Assembly (NCBI RefSeq): GCF_037975245.1
Contig: NC_092572.1
Span: forward strand, 34,450,765-34,514,764
Direction of reading: 5' to 3'
Source: Apostichopus japonicus
Taxonomy: Eukaryota > Echinodermata > Holothuroidea > Aspidochirotida > Stichopodidae
Length of the DNA stretch: 64,000 nucleotides
This document shows, piece after piece, positions 1-13,600 of this stretch (positions are counted from its first letter, which is position 1; every line of letters begins with the position of its first letter). The translations under genes and the position numbers were made by a program. A model generated the notes under the pieces. That model made no database searches, was not told where the DNA came from, and saw only the letters and a list, made by a program, of their open reading frames with translations.

Positions 1-14
1 AAAAATAATGCATC

Positions 15-3000
15 TAAATGGCAGCCTTAAGTAGATGCCTTCATTGCTATGAGTAGCCAACAATATTTTTGGGAGTGCTTTATATACAGGATAATGAAAA
101 TTCACCTATTGATGCTGTATTCTGGTCATGTGGTATGAGTGCCAGGATACCTTGTAGGGTACAGACAGTTAAATTACAATTTGTTGTACTGTACTCTGGT
201 CATGTGGTATGAGTGCCAGGATACCTTGTGGGGTACAGACAGTTAAATTACAATTTGTCGTACTGTACTCTGGTCATGTGGTATGAGTGCCAGGATACCT
301 TGTGGGGTACAGACAGTTAAATTACAATTTGTCTCTCAAGAACTTAATAAGAACAAAATCCATCTACCTAGCAAACAATGAAAACTCTTCAATATAAATT
401 CATCTAATTGACAGCGATAATCTATACAGAATAAAACTTATCATTCGCATTGTAGGACCTTATATTATATGAGTACCAGTGTAGCTTGTGGGGTACAAAA
501 CTTAAATGTCATATAAATATACCTTAAAAATAATGCATCTAAATGGCAGCCTTAAGTAGATGCCTTCATTGCTATGAGTAGCCAACAATATTTTTGGCAG
601 TGCTTTATATACAGGATAATGAAAATTCACCTATTGATGCTGTATTCTGGTCATGTGGTATGAGTGCCAGGATACCTTGTGGGGTACAGACAGTTAAATT
701 ACAATTTGTTGTACTGTACTCTGGTCATGTGGTATGAGTGCCAGGATACCTTGTGGGGTACAGACAGTTAAATTACAATTTGTCGTACTGTACTCTGGTA
801 ATGTGGTATGAGTGCCAGGATACCTTGTGGGGTACAGACAGTTAAATTACAATTTGTCTCTCAAGAACTTAATAAGAACAAAATCCATCTACCTAGCAAA
901 CAATGAAAACTCTTCAATATAAATTCATCTAATTGACAGCGATAATCTATACAGAATAAAACTTATCATTCGCATTGTAGGACCTTATATTATATGAGTA
1001 CCAGTGTAGCTTGTGGGGTACAAAACTTAAATATCATATAAATATACCTTAAAAATAATGCATCTAAATGGCAGCCTTAAGTAGATGCCTTCATTGCTAT
1101 GAGTAGCCAACAATATTTTTGGCAGTGCTTTATATACAGGATAATGAAAATTCACCTATTGATGCTGTATTCTGGTCATGTGGTATGAGTGCCAGGATAC
1201 CTTGTGGGGTACAGACAGTTAAATTACAATTACAATATGTCTCTCAAGAACTTAATTAGAACTAAATCCATCTACCTAGCAAACAATGAAAACTCTTCAA
1301 TATAAATTCATCTAATTGACAGCGATAATCTATACAGAATAAAACTTATCATTCGCATTGTAGGACCTAATATTATATGAGTACCAGTGTAGCTTGTGGG
1401 GTACAGAACTTAAATGTGATATAAATACACCTTAATGCATCTAAGTGGCAGCCTAAAGTAGATGCCTTCATTGCTATTAGAAGCCAACAATAACTTTGAC
1501 CTTGGTTTTATACTGGAATATGAAAATTCACCTATTGATACTGTATTCTGGTAATGTGGTATGAGTACCAGGATACCTTGTGGGGTACAGACAGTTAAAT
1601 TAAAATTTGTCTCTCAAGAACTTAATAAGAACAAAATCCATCTACCTAGCAAACAATGAAAATTCTTCAATATAAGTTCATCTAATTGACAGCGATGATC
1701 TATACAGAATAAAACTTATCATTCGCATTGTAGGACCTGATATTATATGAGTACCAGTGTAGCTTGTGTGGTACAAAACTTAAATGTCATATAAATATAC
1801 CTTAAAAATAATGCATCTAAGTGGCAGCCTAAAGTAGATGCCTTCATTGCTATTAGAAGCCAACAATAACTTTGACCTTGGTTTTATACTGGAATATGAA
1901 AATTCACCTATTGATAGTACTGTATTCTGGTAATGTGGTATGAGTGCCAGGATACCTTGTGGGGTACAGACATTTAAATTAAAATTTGTCTCTCAAGAAC
2001 TTAACAAGAACTAAATCCTTCTACCTAGCAAACAATGGATATTCCTTGATATGAATTCACCTATTGACCGCGGATATCTGTACAGTAAAAATTGTATTCG
2101 CTTTGTAGGACTTAAGATTATATGAGTACAAGTGTAGCTTGTGGGGTACAGAACTTTAATGTGATATAAATATACCTTAATGCATCTAAGTGGAAGCCTT
2201 AAGTAGATGCCTTCATTGCTATGAGTAGCCAACAATATTTTTTACAGTGCTTAATATACTGGATAATAAATATTAACTTGTTGATACTGTACTCTGGTCA
2301 TGTGGTATGAGTGCCAGGATACCTTGTGGGGTACAGACAGTTAAATTACAATTTGTCGTACTGTACTCTGGTCATGTGGTATGAGTGCCAGGATACCTTG
2401 TGGGGTACAGACAGTTAAATTACAATTTGTCTCTCAAGAACTTAATAAGAACAAAATCCATCTACCTAGCAAACAATGAAAACTCTTCAATATAAATTCA
2501 TCTAATTGACAGCGATAATCTATACAGAATAAAACTTATCATTCGCATTGTAGGACCTTATATTATATGAGTACCAGTGTAGCTTGTGGGGTACAAAACT
2601 TAAATGTCATATGAATATACCTTAAAAATAATGCATCTAAATGGCAGCCTTAAGTAGATGTCTTCATTGCTATGAGTAGCCAACAATATTTTTGGCAGTG
2701 CTTTATATACAGGATAATGAAAATTCACCTATTGATGCTGTATTCTGGTCATGTGGTATGAGTGCCAGGATACCTTGTGGGGTACAGACAGTTAAATTAC
2801 AATATGTCTCTCAAGAACTTAATAAGAACAAAATCCATCTACCTAGCAAACAATGAAAATTCTTCAATATAAATTCATCTAATTGACAGCGATAATCTAT
2901 ACAGAATAAAACTTATCATTCGCATTGTAGGACCTTATATTACATGAGTACCAGTGTAGCTTGTGGGGTACAAAACTTAAATGTCATATAAATATACCTT

Positions 3001-6000
3001 AAAAATAATGCATCTAAGTGGCAGCCTTAAGTAGATGCCTTCATTGCTATGAGTAGCCAACAATATTTTTGGGAGTGCTTTATATACAGGATAATGAAAA
3101 TTCACCTATTGATGCTGTATTCTGGTCATGTGGTATGAGTGTCAGGATACCTTGTAGGGTACAGACAGTTAAATTACAATTTGTTGTACTGTACTCTGGT
3201 CATGTGGTATGAGTGCCAGGATACCTTGTGGGGTACAGACAGTTAAATTACAATTTGTCGTACTGTACTCTGGTCATGTGGTATGAGTGCCAGGATACCT
3301 TGTGGGGTACAGACAGTTAAATTACAATTTGTCTCTCAAGAACTTAATAAGAACAAAATCCATCTACCTAGCAAACAATGAAAACTCTTCAATATAAATT
3401 CATCTAATTGACAGCGATAATCTATACAGAATAAAATTTATCATTCGCATTGTAGGACCTTATATTATATGAGTACCAGTGTAGCTTGTGGGGTACAAAA
3501 CTTAAATGTCATATAAATATACCTTAAAAATAATGCATCTAAATGGCAGCCTTAAGTAGATGCCTTCATTGCTATGAGTAGCCAACAATATTTTTGGCAG
3601 TGCTTTATATACAGGATAATGAAAATTCACCTATTGATGCTGTATTCTGGTCATGTGGTATGAGTGCCAGGATACCTTGTGGGGTACAGACAGTTAAATT
3701 ACAATTTGTTGTACTGTACTCTGGTCATGTGGTATGAGTGCCAGGATACCTTGTGGGGTACAGACAGTTAAATTACAATTTGTCGTACTGTACTCTGGTA
3801 ATGTGGTATGAGTGCCAGGATACCTTGTGGGGTACAGACAGTTAAATTACAATTTGTCTCTCAAGAACTTAATAAGAACAAAATCCATCTACCTAGCAAA
3901 CAATGAAAACTCTTCAATATAAATTCATCTAATTGACAGCGATAATCTATACAGAATAAAACTTATCATTCGCATTGTAGGACCTTATATTATATGAGTA
4001 CCAGTGTAGCTTGTGGGGTACAAAACTTAAATATCATATAAATATACCTTAAAAATAATGCATCTAAATGGCAGCCTAAAGTAGATGCCTTCATTGCTAT
4101 GAGTAGCCAACAATATTTTTGGCAGTGCTTTATATACAGGATAATGAAAATTCACCTATTGATGCTGTATTCTGGTCATGTGGTATGAGTGCCAGGATAC
4201 CTTGTGGGGTACAGACAGTTAAATTACAATTACAATATGTCTCTCAAGAACTTAATTAGAACTAAATCCATCTACCTAGCAAACAATGAAAACTCTTCAA
4301 TATAAATTCATCTAATTGACAGCGATAATCTATACAGAATAAAACTTATCATTCGCATTGTAGGACCTAATATTATATGAGTACCAGTGTAGCTTGTGGG
4401 GTACAGAACTTAAATGTGATATAAATACACCTTAATGCATCTAAGTGGCAGCCTAAAGTAGATGCCTTCATTGCTATTAGAAGCCAACAATAACTTTGAC
4501 CTTGGTTTTATACTGGAATATGAAAATTCACCTATTGATACTGTATTCTGGTAATGTGGTATGAGTACCAGGATACCTTGTGGGGTACAGACAGTTAAAT
4601 TAAAATTTGTCTCTCAAGAACTTAATAAGAACAAAATCCATCTACCTAGCAAACAATAAAAATTCTTCAATATAAGTTCATCTAATTGACAGCGATGATC
4701 TATACAGAATAAAACTCATCATTCGCATTGTAGGACCTGATATTATATGAGTACCAGTGTAGCTTGTGGGGTACAAAACTTAAATGTCATATAAATATAC
4801 CTTAAAAATAATGCATCTAAGTGGCAGCCTAAAGTAGATGCCTTCATTGCTATTAGAAGCCAACAATAACTTTGACCTTGGTTTTATACTGGAATATGAA
4901 AATTCACCTATTGATAGTACTGTATTCTGGTAATGTGGTATGAGTGCCAGGATACCTTGTGGGGTACAGACATTTAAATTAAAATTTGTCTCTCAAGAAC
5001 TTAACAAGAACTAAATCCTTCTACCTAGCAAACAATGGATATTCCTTGATATGAATTCACCTATTCACCGCGGATATCTGTACAGTAAAAATTGTATTCG
5101 CATTGTAGGACTTAAGATTATATGAGTACAAGTGTAGCTTGTGGGGTACAGAACTTTAATGTGATATAAATATACCTTAATGCATCTAAGTGGAAGCCTT
5201 AAGTAGATGCCTTCATTGCTATGAGTAGCCAACAATATTTTTTACAGTGCTTAATATACTGGATAATAAATATTAACTTGTTGATACTGTACTCTGGTCA
5301 TGTGGTATGAGTGCCAGGATACCTTGTGGGGTACAGACAGTTAAATTACAATTTGTCGTACTGTACTCTGGTCATGTGGTATGAGTGCCAGGATACCTTG
5401 TGGGGTACAGACAGTTAAATTACAATTTGTCTCTCAAGAACTTAATAAGAACAAAATCCATCTACCTAGCAAACAATGAAAACTCTTCAATATAAATTCA
5501 TCTAATTGACAGCGATAATCTATACAGAATAAAACTTATCATTCGCATTGTAGGACCTTATATTATATGAGTACCAGTGTAGCTTGTGGGGTACAAAACT
5601 TAAATGTCATATGAATATACCTTAAAAATAATGCATCTAAATGGCAGCCTTAAGTAGATGTCTTCATTGCTATGAGTAGCCAACAATATTTTTGGCAGTG
5701 CTTTATATACAGGATAATGAAAATTCACCTATTGATGCTGTATTCTGGTCATGTGGTATGAGTGCCAGGATACCTTGTGGGGTACAGACAGTTAAATTAC
5801 AATTTGTCGTACTGTACTCTGGTCATGTGGTATGAGTGCCAGGATACCTTGTGGGGTACAGACAGTTAAATTACAATTTGTCTCTCAAGAACTTAATAAG
5901 AACAAAATCCATCTACCTAGCAAACAATGAAAACTCTTCAATATAAATTCATCTAATTGACAGCGATAATCTATACAGAATAAAATTTATCATTCGCATT

Positions 6001-6089
6001 GTAGGACCTTATATTATATGAGTACCAGTGTAGCTTGTGGGGTACAAAACTTAAATGTCATATAAATATACCTTAAAAATAATGCATCT
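15..6089. repeat. Higher-order repeat block, 3,000-bp period (two copies)
   Basis: Register marks give unit lengths of 525, 525, 377, 376, 369, 451 and 377 bp for 15-3015, which is 3,000 bp. The next block (3015 onward) repeats 525, 525, 377, 376, 369 and 451 exactly. It then differs by having an extra 74-bp segment in the seventh unit (451 instead of 377). The two copies differ at only scattered single bases by eye, so the duplication is recent. Confidence 0.9.
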
Positions 6090-9000
6090 AAATGGCAGCC
6101 TTAAGTAGATGCCTTCATTGCTATGAGTAGCCAACAATATTTTTGGCAGTGCTTTATATACAGGATAATGAAAATTCACCTATTGATGCTGTATTCTGGT
6201 CATGTGGTATGAGTGCCAGGATACCTTGTGGGGTACAGACAGTTAAATTACAATTTGTCTCTCAAGAACTTAATTAGAACTAAATCCATCTACCTAGCAA
6301 ACAATGAAAACTCTTCAATATAAATTCATCTAATTGACAGCGATAATCTATACAGAATAAAACTTATCATTCGCATTGTAGGACCTTATATTATATGAGT
6401 ACCAGTGTAGCTTGTGGGGTACAAAACTTAAATGTCATATAAATATACCTTAAAAATAATGCATCTAAATGGCAGCCTTAAGTAGATGCCTTCATTGCTA
6501 TGAGTAGCCAACAATATTTTTGGCAGTGCTTTATATACAGGAATATGAAAATTCACATATTGATACTGTATTCTGGTCATGTGGTATGAGTGCCAGGATA
6601 CCTTGTGGGGTACAGACAGTTAAATTACAATATGTCTCTCAAGAACTTAATAAGAACAAAATCCATCTACCTAGCAAACAATGAAAATTCTTCAATATAA
6701 ATTCATCTAATTGACAGCGATAATCTATACAGAATAAAACTTATCATTCGCATTGTAGGACCTTATATTATATGAGTACCAGTGTAGCTTGTGGGGTACA
6801 ACACTTAAATGTCATATAAATATACCTTAAAAATAATGCATCTAAATGGCAGCCTTAAGTAGATGCCTTCATTGCTATGAGTAGCCAACAATATTTTTGG
6901 TAGTGCTTTATATACAGGATAATGAAAATTCACCTATTGATGCTGTATTCTGGTCATGTGGTATGAGTGCCAGGATACCTTGTGGGGTACAGACAGTTAA
7001 ATTACAATTACAATATGTCTCTCAAGAACTTAATTAGAACTAAATCCATCTACCTAGCAAACAATGAAAACTCTTCAATATAAATTCTTCTAATTGACAG
7101 CGATAATCTATACAGAATAAAACTTATCATTCGCATTGTAGGACCTAATATTATATGAGTACCAGTGTAGCTTGTGGGGTACAGAACTTAAATGTGATAT
7201 CAATACACCTTAATGCATCTAAGTGGCAGCCTAAAGTAGATGCCTTCATTGCTATTAGAAGCCAACAATAACTTTGACCTTGGTTTTATACTGGAATATG
7301 AAAATTCACATATTGATACTGTATTCTGGTAATGTGGTATGAGTGCCAGGATACCTTGTGGGGTACAGACAGTTAAATTACAATTTGTCTCTCAAGAACT
7401 TAATAAGAACAAAATCCATCTACCTAGCAAACAATGAAAATTCTTCAATATAAATTCATCTATTGACCGCGGTTATCTGTACAGTAAAATTTGTATTCGC
7501 ATTGTAGGACTTAAGATTATATAAGTACAAGTGTAGCTTGTGGGGTACAAAACTTTAATGTGATATAAATATACCTTAATGCATCTAAGTGGAAGCCTTA
7601 AGTAGATGCCTTCATTGCTATGAGTAGCCAACAATATTTTTTACAGTGCTTAATATACTGGATAATAAATATTAACTTGTTGATACTGTATTCTGGTCAT
7701 GTGGTATGAGTGCCAGGATACCTTGTGGGGTACAGACAGTTAAATTACAATTTGTTGTACTGTACTCTGGTCATGTGGTATGAGTGCCAGGATACCTTGT
7801 GGGGTACAGACAGTTAAATTACAATTTGTCGTACTGTACTCTGGTAATGTGGTATGAGTGCCAGGATACCTTGTGGGGTACAGACAGTTAAATTACAATT
7901 TGTCGTACTGTACTCTGGTAATGTGGTATGAGTGCCAGGATACCTTGTGGGGTACAGACAGTTAAATTACAATTTGTCTCTCAAGAACTTAATTAGAACT
8001 AAATCCATCTACCTAGCAAACAATGAAAACTCTTCAATATAAATGCATCTAATTGACAGCGATAATCTATACAGAATAAAACTTATCATTCGCATTGTAG
8101 GACCTGATATTATATGAGTACCAGTGTAGTTTGTGGGGTACAAAACTTAAATGTCATATAAATATACCTTAAAAATAATGCATCTAAATGGCAGCCTTAA
8201 GTAGATGCCTTCATTGCTATGAGAGTAGCCAACAATATTTTTGGCAGTGCTTTATATACAGGATAATGAAAATTCACCTATTGATGCTGTATTCTGGTCA
8301 TGTGGTATGAGTGCCAGGATACCTTGTGGGGTACAGACAGTTAAATTACAATTACAATATGTCTCTCAAGAACTTAATTAGAACTAAATCCATCTACCTA
8401 GCAAACAATGAAAACTCTTCAATATAAATTCTTCTAATTGACAGCGATAATCTATACAGAATAAAACTTATCATTCGCATTGTAGGACCTAATATTATAT
8501 GAGTACCAGTGTAGCTTGTGGGGTACAGAACTTAAATGTGATATAAATACACCTTAATGCATCTAAGTGGCAGCCTAAAGTAGATGCCTTCATTGCTATT
8601 AGAAGCCAACAATAACTTTGACCTTGGTTTTATACTGGAATATGAAAATTCACATACTGATACTGTATTCTGGTAATGTGGTATGAGTGCCAGGATACCT
8701 TGTGGGGTACAGACAGTTAAATTACAATTTGTCTCTCAAGAACTTAATAAGAACAAAATCCATCTACCTAGCAAACAATGAAAATTCTTCAACATAAATT
8801 CATCTATTGACCGCGGTTATCTGTACAGTAAAATTTGTATTCGCATTGTAGGACTTAAGATTATATAAGTACAAGTGTAGCTTGTGGGGTACAAAACTTT
8901 AATGTGATATAAATATACCTTAATGCATCTAAGTGGAAGCCTTAAGTAGATGCCTTCATTGCTATGAGTAGCCAACAATATTTTTTACAGTGCTTAATAT

Positions 9001-10659
9001 ACTGGATAATAAATATTAACTTGTTGATACTGTATTCTGGTCATGTGGTATGAGTGCCAGGATACCTTGTGGGGTACAGACAGTTAAATTACAATTTGTT
9101 GTACTGTACTCTGGTCATGTGGTATGAGTGCCAGGATACCTTGTGGGGTACAGACAGTTAAATTACAATTTGTCTCTCAAGAACTTAATTAGAACTAAAT
9201 CCATCCACCTAGCAAACAATGAAAACTCTTCAATATAAATTCATCTAATTGACAGCGATAATCTATACAGAATAAAACTTATCATTCGCATTGTAGGACC
9301 TGATATTATATGAGTACCAGTGTAGCTTGTGGGGTACAAAACTTAAATGTCATATAAATATACCTTAAAAATAATGCATCTAAATGGCAGCCTTAAGTAG
9401 ATGCCTTCATTGCTATGAGTAGCCAACAATATTTTTGGGAGTGCTTTATATACAGGATAATGAAAATTCACCTATTGATGCTGTATTCTGGTCATGTGGT
9501 ATGAGTGCCAGGATACCTTGTGGGGTACAGACAGTTAAATTACAATTTGTTGTACTGTACTCTGGTCATGTGGTATGAGTGCCAGGATACCTTGTGGGGT
9601 ACAGACAGTTAAATTACAGTTTGTCGTACTGTACTCTGGTAATGTGGTATGAGTGCCAGGATACCTTGTGGGGTACAGACAGTTAAATTACAATTTGTCT
9701 CTCAAGAACTTAATAAGAACAAAATCCATCTACCTAGCAAACAATGAAAACTCTTCAATATAAATTCATCTAATTGACAGCGATAATCTATACAGAATAA
9801 AACTTATCATTCGCATTGTAGGACCTTATATTATATGAGTACCAGTGTAGCTTGTGGGGTACAAAACTTAAATATCATATAAATATACCTTAAAAATAAT
9901 GCATCTAAATGGCAGCCTTAAGTAGATGCCTTCATTGCTATGAGTAGCCAACAATATTTTTGGCAGTGCTTTATATACAGGATAATGAAAATTCACCTAT
10001 TGATGCTGTATTCTGGTCATGTGGTATGAGTGCCAGGATACCTTGTGGGGTACAGACAGTTAAATTACAATTACAATTTGTCTCTCAAGAACTTAATTAG
10101 AACTAAATCCATCTACCTAGCAAACAATGAAAACTCTTCAATATAAATTCATCTAATTGACAGCGATAATCTATACAGAATAAAACTTATCATTCGCATT
10201 GTAGGACCTAATATTATATGAGTACCAGTGTAGCTTGTGGGGTACAGAACTTAAATGTGATATAAATACACCTTAATGCATCTAAGTGGCAGCCTAAAGT
10301 AGATGCCTTCATTGCTATTAGAAGCCAACAATAACTTTGACCTTGGTTTTATACTGGAATATGAAAATTCACCTATTGATACTGTATTCTGGTAATGTGG
10401 TATGAGTACCAGGATACCTTGTGGGGTACAGACAGTTAAATTAAAATTTGTCTCTCAAGAACTTAATAAGAACAAAATCCATCTACCTAGCAAACAATAA
10501 AAATTCTTCAATATAAGTTCATCTAATTGACAGCGATGATCTATACAGAATAAAACTTATCATTCGCATTGTAGGACCTGATATTATATGAGTACCAGTG
10601 TAGCTTGTGGGGTACAAAACTTAAATGTCATATAAATATACCTTAAAAATAATGCATCT

Positions 10660-13600
10660 AAGTGGCAGCCTAAAGTAGATGCCTTCATTGCTATTAGAAG
10701 CCAACAATAACTTTGACCTTGGTTTTATACTGGAATATGAAAATTCACCTATTGATAGTACTGTATTCTGGTAATGTGGTATGAGTGCCAGGATACCTTG
10801 TGGGGTACAGACATTTAAATTAAAATTTGTGTCTCAAGAACTTAACAAGAACTAAATCCTTCTACCTAGCAAACAATGGATATTCCTTGATATGAATTCA
10901 CCTATTGACGCGGATATCTGTACAGTAAAAATTGTATTCGAATTGTAGGACTTAAGATTATATGAGTACAAGTGTAGCTTGTGGGGTACAGAACTTTAAT
11001 GTGATATAAATATACCTTAATGCATCTAAGTGGAAGCCTTAAGTAGATGCCTTCATTGCTATGAGTAGCCAACAATATTTTTTACAGTGCTTAATATACT
11101 GGATAATAAATATTAACTTGTTGATACTGTATTCTGGTCATGTGGTATGAGTGCCAGGATACCTTGTGGGGTACAGACAGTTAAATTACAATTTGTTGTA
11201 CTGTACTCTGGTCATGTGGTATGAGTGCCAGGATACCTTGTGGGGTACAGACAGTTAAATTACAATTTGTCGTACTGTACTCTGGTAATGTGGTATGAGT
11301 GCCAGGATACCTTGTGGGGTACAGACAGTTAAATTACAATTTGTCGTACTGTACTCTGGTAATGTGGTATGAGTGCCAGGATACCTTGTGGGGTACAGAC
11401 AGTTAAATTACAATTTGTCTCTCAAGAACTTAATTAGAACTAAATCCATCTACCTAGCAAACAATGAAAACTCTTCAATATAAATGCATCTAATTGACAG
11501 CGATAATCTATACAGAATAAAACTTATCATTCGCATTGTAGGACCTGATATTATATGAGTACCAGTGTAGTTTGTGGGGTACAAAACTTAAATGTCATAT
11601 AAATATACCTTAAAAATAATGCATCTAAATGGCAGCCTTAAGTAGATGCCTTCATTGCTATGAGTAGCCAACAATATTTTTGGTAGTGCTTTATATACAG
11701 GATAATGAAAATTCACCTATTGATGCTGTATTCTGGTCATGTGGTATGAGTGCCAGGATACCTTGTGGGGTACAGACAGTTAAATTACAATTACAATATG
11801 TCTCTCAAGAACTTAATTAGAACTAAATCCATCTACCTAGCAAACAATGAAAACTCTTCAATATAAATTCTTCTAATTGACAGCGATAATCTATACAGAA
11901 TAAAACTTATCATTCGCATTGTAGGACCTAATATTATATGAGTACCAGTGTAGCTTGTGGGGTACAGAACTTAAATGTGATATCAATACACCTTAATGCA
12001 TCTAAGTGGCAGCCTAAAGTAGATGCCTTCATTGCTATTAGAAGCCAACAATAACTTTGACCTTGGTTTTATACTGGAATATGAAAATTCACATATTGAT
12101 ACTGTATTCTGGTAATGTGGTATGAGTGCCAGGATACCTTGTGGGGTACAGACAGTTAAATTACAATTTGTCTCTCAAGAACTTAATAAGAACAAAATCC
12201 ATCTACCTAGCAAACAATGAAAATTCTTCAATATAAATTCATCTATTGACCGCGGTTATCTGTACAGTAAAATTTGTATTCGCATTGTAGGACTTAAGAT
12301 TATATAAGTACAAGTGTAGCTTGTGGGGTACAAAACTTTAATGTGATATAAATATACCTTAATGCATCTAAGTGGAAGCCTTAAGTAGATGCCTTCATTG
12401 CTATGAGTAGCCAACAATATTTTTTACAGTGCTTAATATACTGGATAATAAATATTAACTTGTTGATACTGTATTCTGGTCATGTGGTATGAGTGCCAGG
12501 ATACCTTGTGGGGTACAGACAGTTAAATTACAATTTGTTGTACTGTACTCTGGTCATGTGGTATGAGTGCCAGGATACCTTGTGGGGTACAGACAGTTAA
12601 ATTACAATTTGTCGTACTGTACTCTGGTAATGTGGTATGAGTGCCAGGATACCTTGTGGGGTACAGACAGTTAAATTACAATTTGTCGTACTGTACTCTG
12701 GTAATGTGGTATGAGTGCCAGGATACCTTGTGGGGTACAGACAGTTAAATTACAATTTGTCTCTCAAGAACTTAATTAGAACTAAATCCATCTACCTAGC
12801 AAACAATGAAAACTCTTCAATATAAATGCATCTAATTGACAGCGATAATCTATACAGAATAAAACTTATCATTCGCATTGTAGGACCTGATATTATATGA
12901 GTACCAGTGTAGTTTGTGGGGTACAAAACTTAAATGTCATATAAATATACCTTAAAAATAATGCATCTAAATGGCAGCCTTAAGTAGATGCCTTCATTGC
13001 TATGAGAGTAGCCAACAATATTTTTGGCAGTGCTTTATATACAGGATAATGAAAATTCACCTATTGATGCTGTATTCTGGTCATGTGGTATGAGTGCCAG
13101 GATACCTTGTGGGGTACAGACAGTTAAATTACAATTACAATATGTCTCTCAAGAACTTAATTAGAACTAAATCCATCTACCTAGCAAACAATGAAAACTC
13201 TTCAATATAAATTCATCTAATTGACAGCGATAATCTATACAGAATAAAACTTATCATTCGCATTGTAGGACCTAATATTATATGAGTACCAGTGTAGCTT
13301 GTGGGGTACAGAACTTAAATGTGATATAAATACACCTTAATGCATCTAAGTGGCAGCCTAAAGTAGATGCCTTCATTGCTATTAGAAGCCAACAATAACT
13401 TTGACCTTGGTTTTATACTGGAATATGAAAATTCACCTATTGATACTGTATTCTGGTAATGTGGTATGAGTACCAGGATACCTTGTGGGGTACAGACAGT
13501 TAAATTAAAATTTGTCTCTCAAGAACTTAATAAGAACAAAATCCATCTACCTAGCAAACAATAAAAATTCTTCAATATAAGTTCATCTAATTGACAGCGA

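Noticed and set aside
2011-2235. 74-codon minus-strand open frame in the satellite and its 60-codon relatives at 27,285 and 30,445
   Set aside because: They recur with the repeat and are disrupted in most units, so they are by-products of the tandem array.
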